13,704 bases of DNA, taken from contig DAOVGK010000065.1 of assembly GCA_030672445.1 (NCBI GenBank), positions 1-13,704 of the forward strand, in the 5' to 3' direction. The notes below the pieces were generated by a model, which had not been told where the DNA came from, searched no databases, and saw only the letters and a program-made list of their open reading frames with translations. The translations under genes and the position numbers were made by a program. Shown piece by piece: positions 13,597-13,704 of the stretch; positions within the stretch are counted from its first letter, which is position 1; each line of letters begins with the position of its first letter. The stretch is from Candidatus Aerophobota bacterium (GTDB lineage Bacteria > Aerophobota > Aerophobia > Aerophobales > AE-B3A).

Positions 13597-13704
13597 TCAT
13601 CGGGAAGACAAATCTTTGAATCTCGCGGTTATGTCATCTTTAAAGTACATGTAGACTGTCTTCTCATCTTCTGGATTGTTATAGATAATCTTCGTCTTTC
13701 CTTC
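13597..13704 (-). pseudogene. purC: Truncated purC (SAICAR synthetase) N-terminal fragment
   Basis: Reading in from the right edge of the window on the complement, 35 codons match the beginning of phosphoribosylaminoimidazole-succinocarboxamide synthase, which joins aspartate to CAIR in purine synthesis. EGKTKIIY with its ATP-binding lysines and MYFKDDITA are the usual family opening. The family then continues with an F-x-G or G-D-G-x-K-K-type segment. Here the frame instead runs through ARFKDLSSR to a TGA at 13597-13599, so roughly 200 residues of the family are missing. The start codon lies beyond base 13704. No remaining part of PurC is visible in the window; the following 37 bases to the repeat look non-coding. 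A recombination or deletion break is the likely cause. Confidence 0.75.

Overview
This is a bacterial chromosome segment with moderately low G+C (roughly 40-45% by eye). The organism is probably a diderm, because its YidC carries the large P1 domain between the first membrane segment and the insertase core. I cannot place it in a phylum. The unusual gene orders and gene fusion suggest a deeply branching or uncultured lineage. The left two thirds (1-9802) looks like resident chromosome. The right third (about 9844-13704) looks like accessory DNA beginning at a tRNA 3' fragment.

Left to right: a minus-strand operon holds a phasin-like coiled-coil protein, a homoserine dehydrogenase with ACT domain, and the start of rpsB (ribosomal protein S2, cut by the window edge). 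Divergent from it, from a near-consensus promoter, runs yidD-yidC-mnmE. The usual rpmH and rnpA partners are absent from the head of this cluster. Instead, a 37-residue, very basic, L34-like protein that I read from the sequence faces mnmE tail to tail. It is preceded by a long inverted-repeat structure, an Mth938/NDUFAF3-domain protein and an HU DNA-binding protein. HU shares a divergent promoter region with a single 585-residue ORF that fuses NusB to a class II CCA-adding/poly(A) polymerase-type nucleotidyltransferase. After it come a PPC/DUF296-domain protein and an L-2-hydroxyglutarate oxidase-like flavoenzyme.

At 9844-9889 lies the 3' part, including CCA, of a probable threonine tRNA without its 5' half. 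This is the classical scar of site-specific integration. To its right, all recognisable genes lie on the minus strand: an Eis-like acetyltransferase, a RimJ/RimL-like acetyltransferase, a broken methyltransferase remnant, an intact small-molecule-type methyltransferase, and a purC fragment truncated after about 35 visible codons. A 34-base repeat containing a TTGACA box occurs upstream of both the Eis-like gene and the intact methyltransferase gene, and the second copy lies close to the purC break.

The points most worth following up are the NusB-CCA nucleotidyltransferase fusion, the tRNA att scar and the possible island boundary, the displaced L34-like gene with its structured leader, and two core proteins with unusual substitutions. 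YidC has Tyr at the conserved groove arginine, and homoserine dehydrogenase has a rewritten EAxVxGxIP motif.
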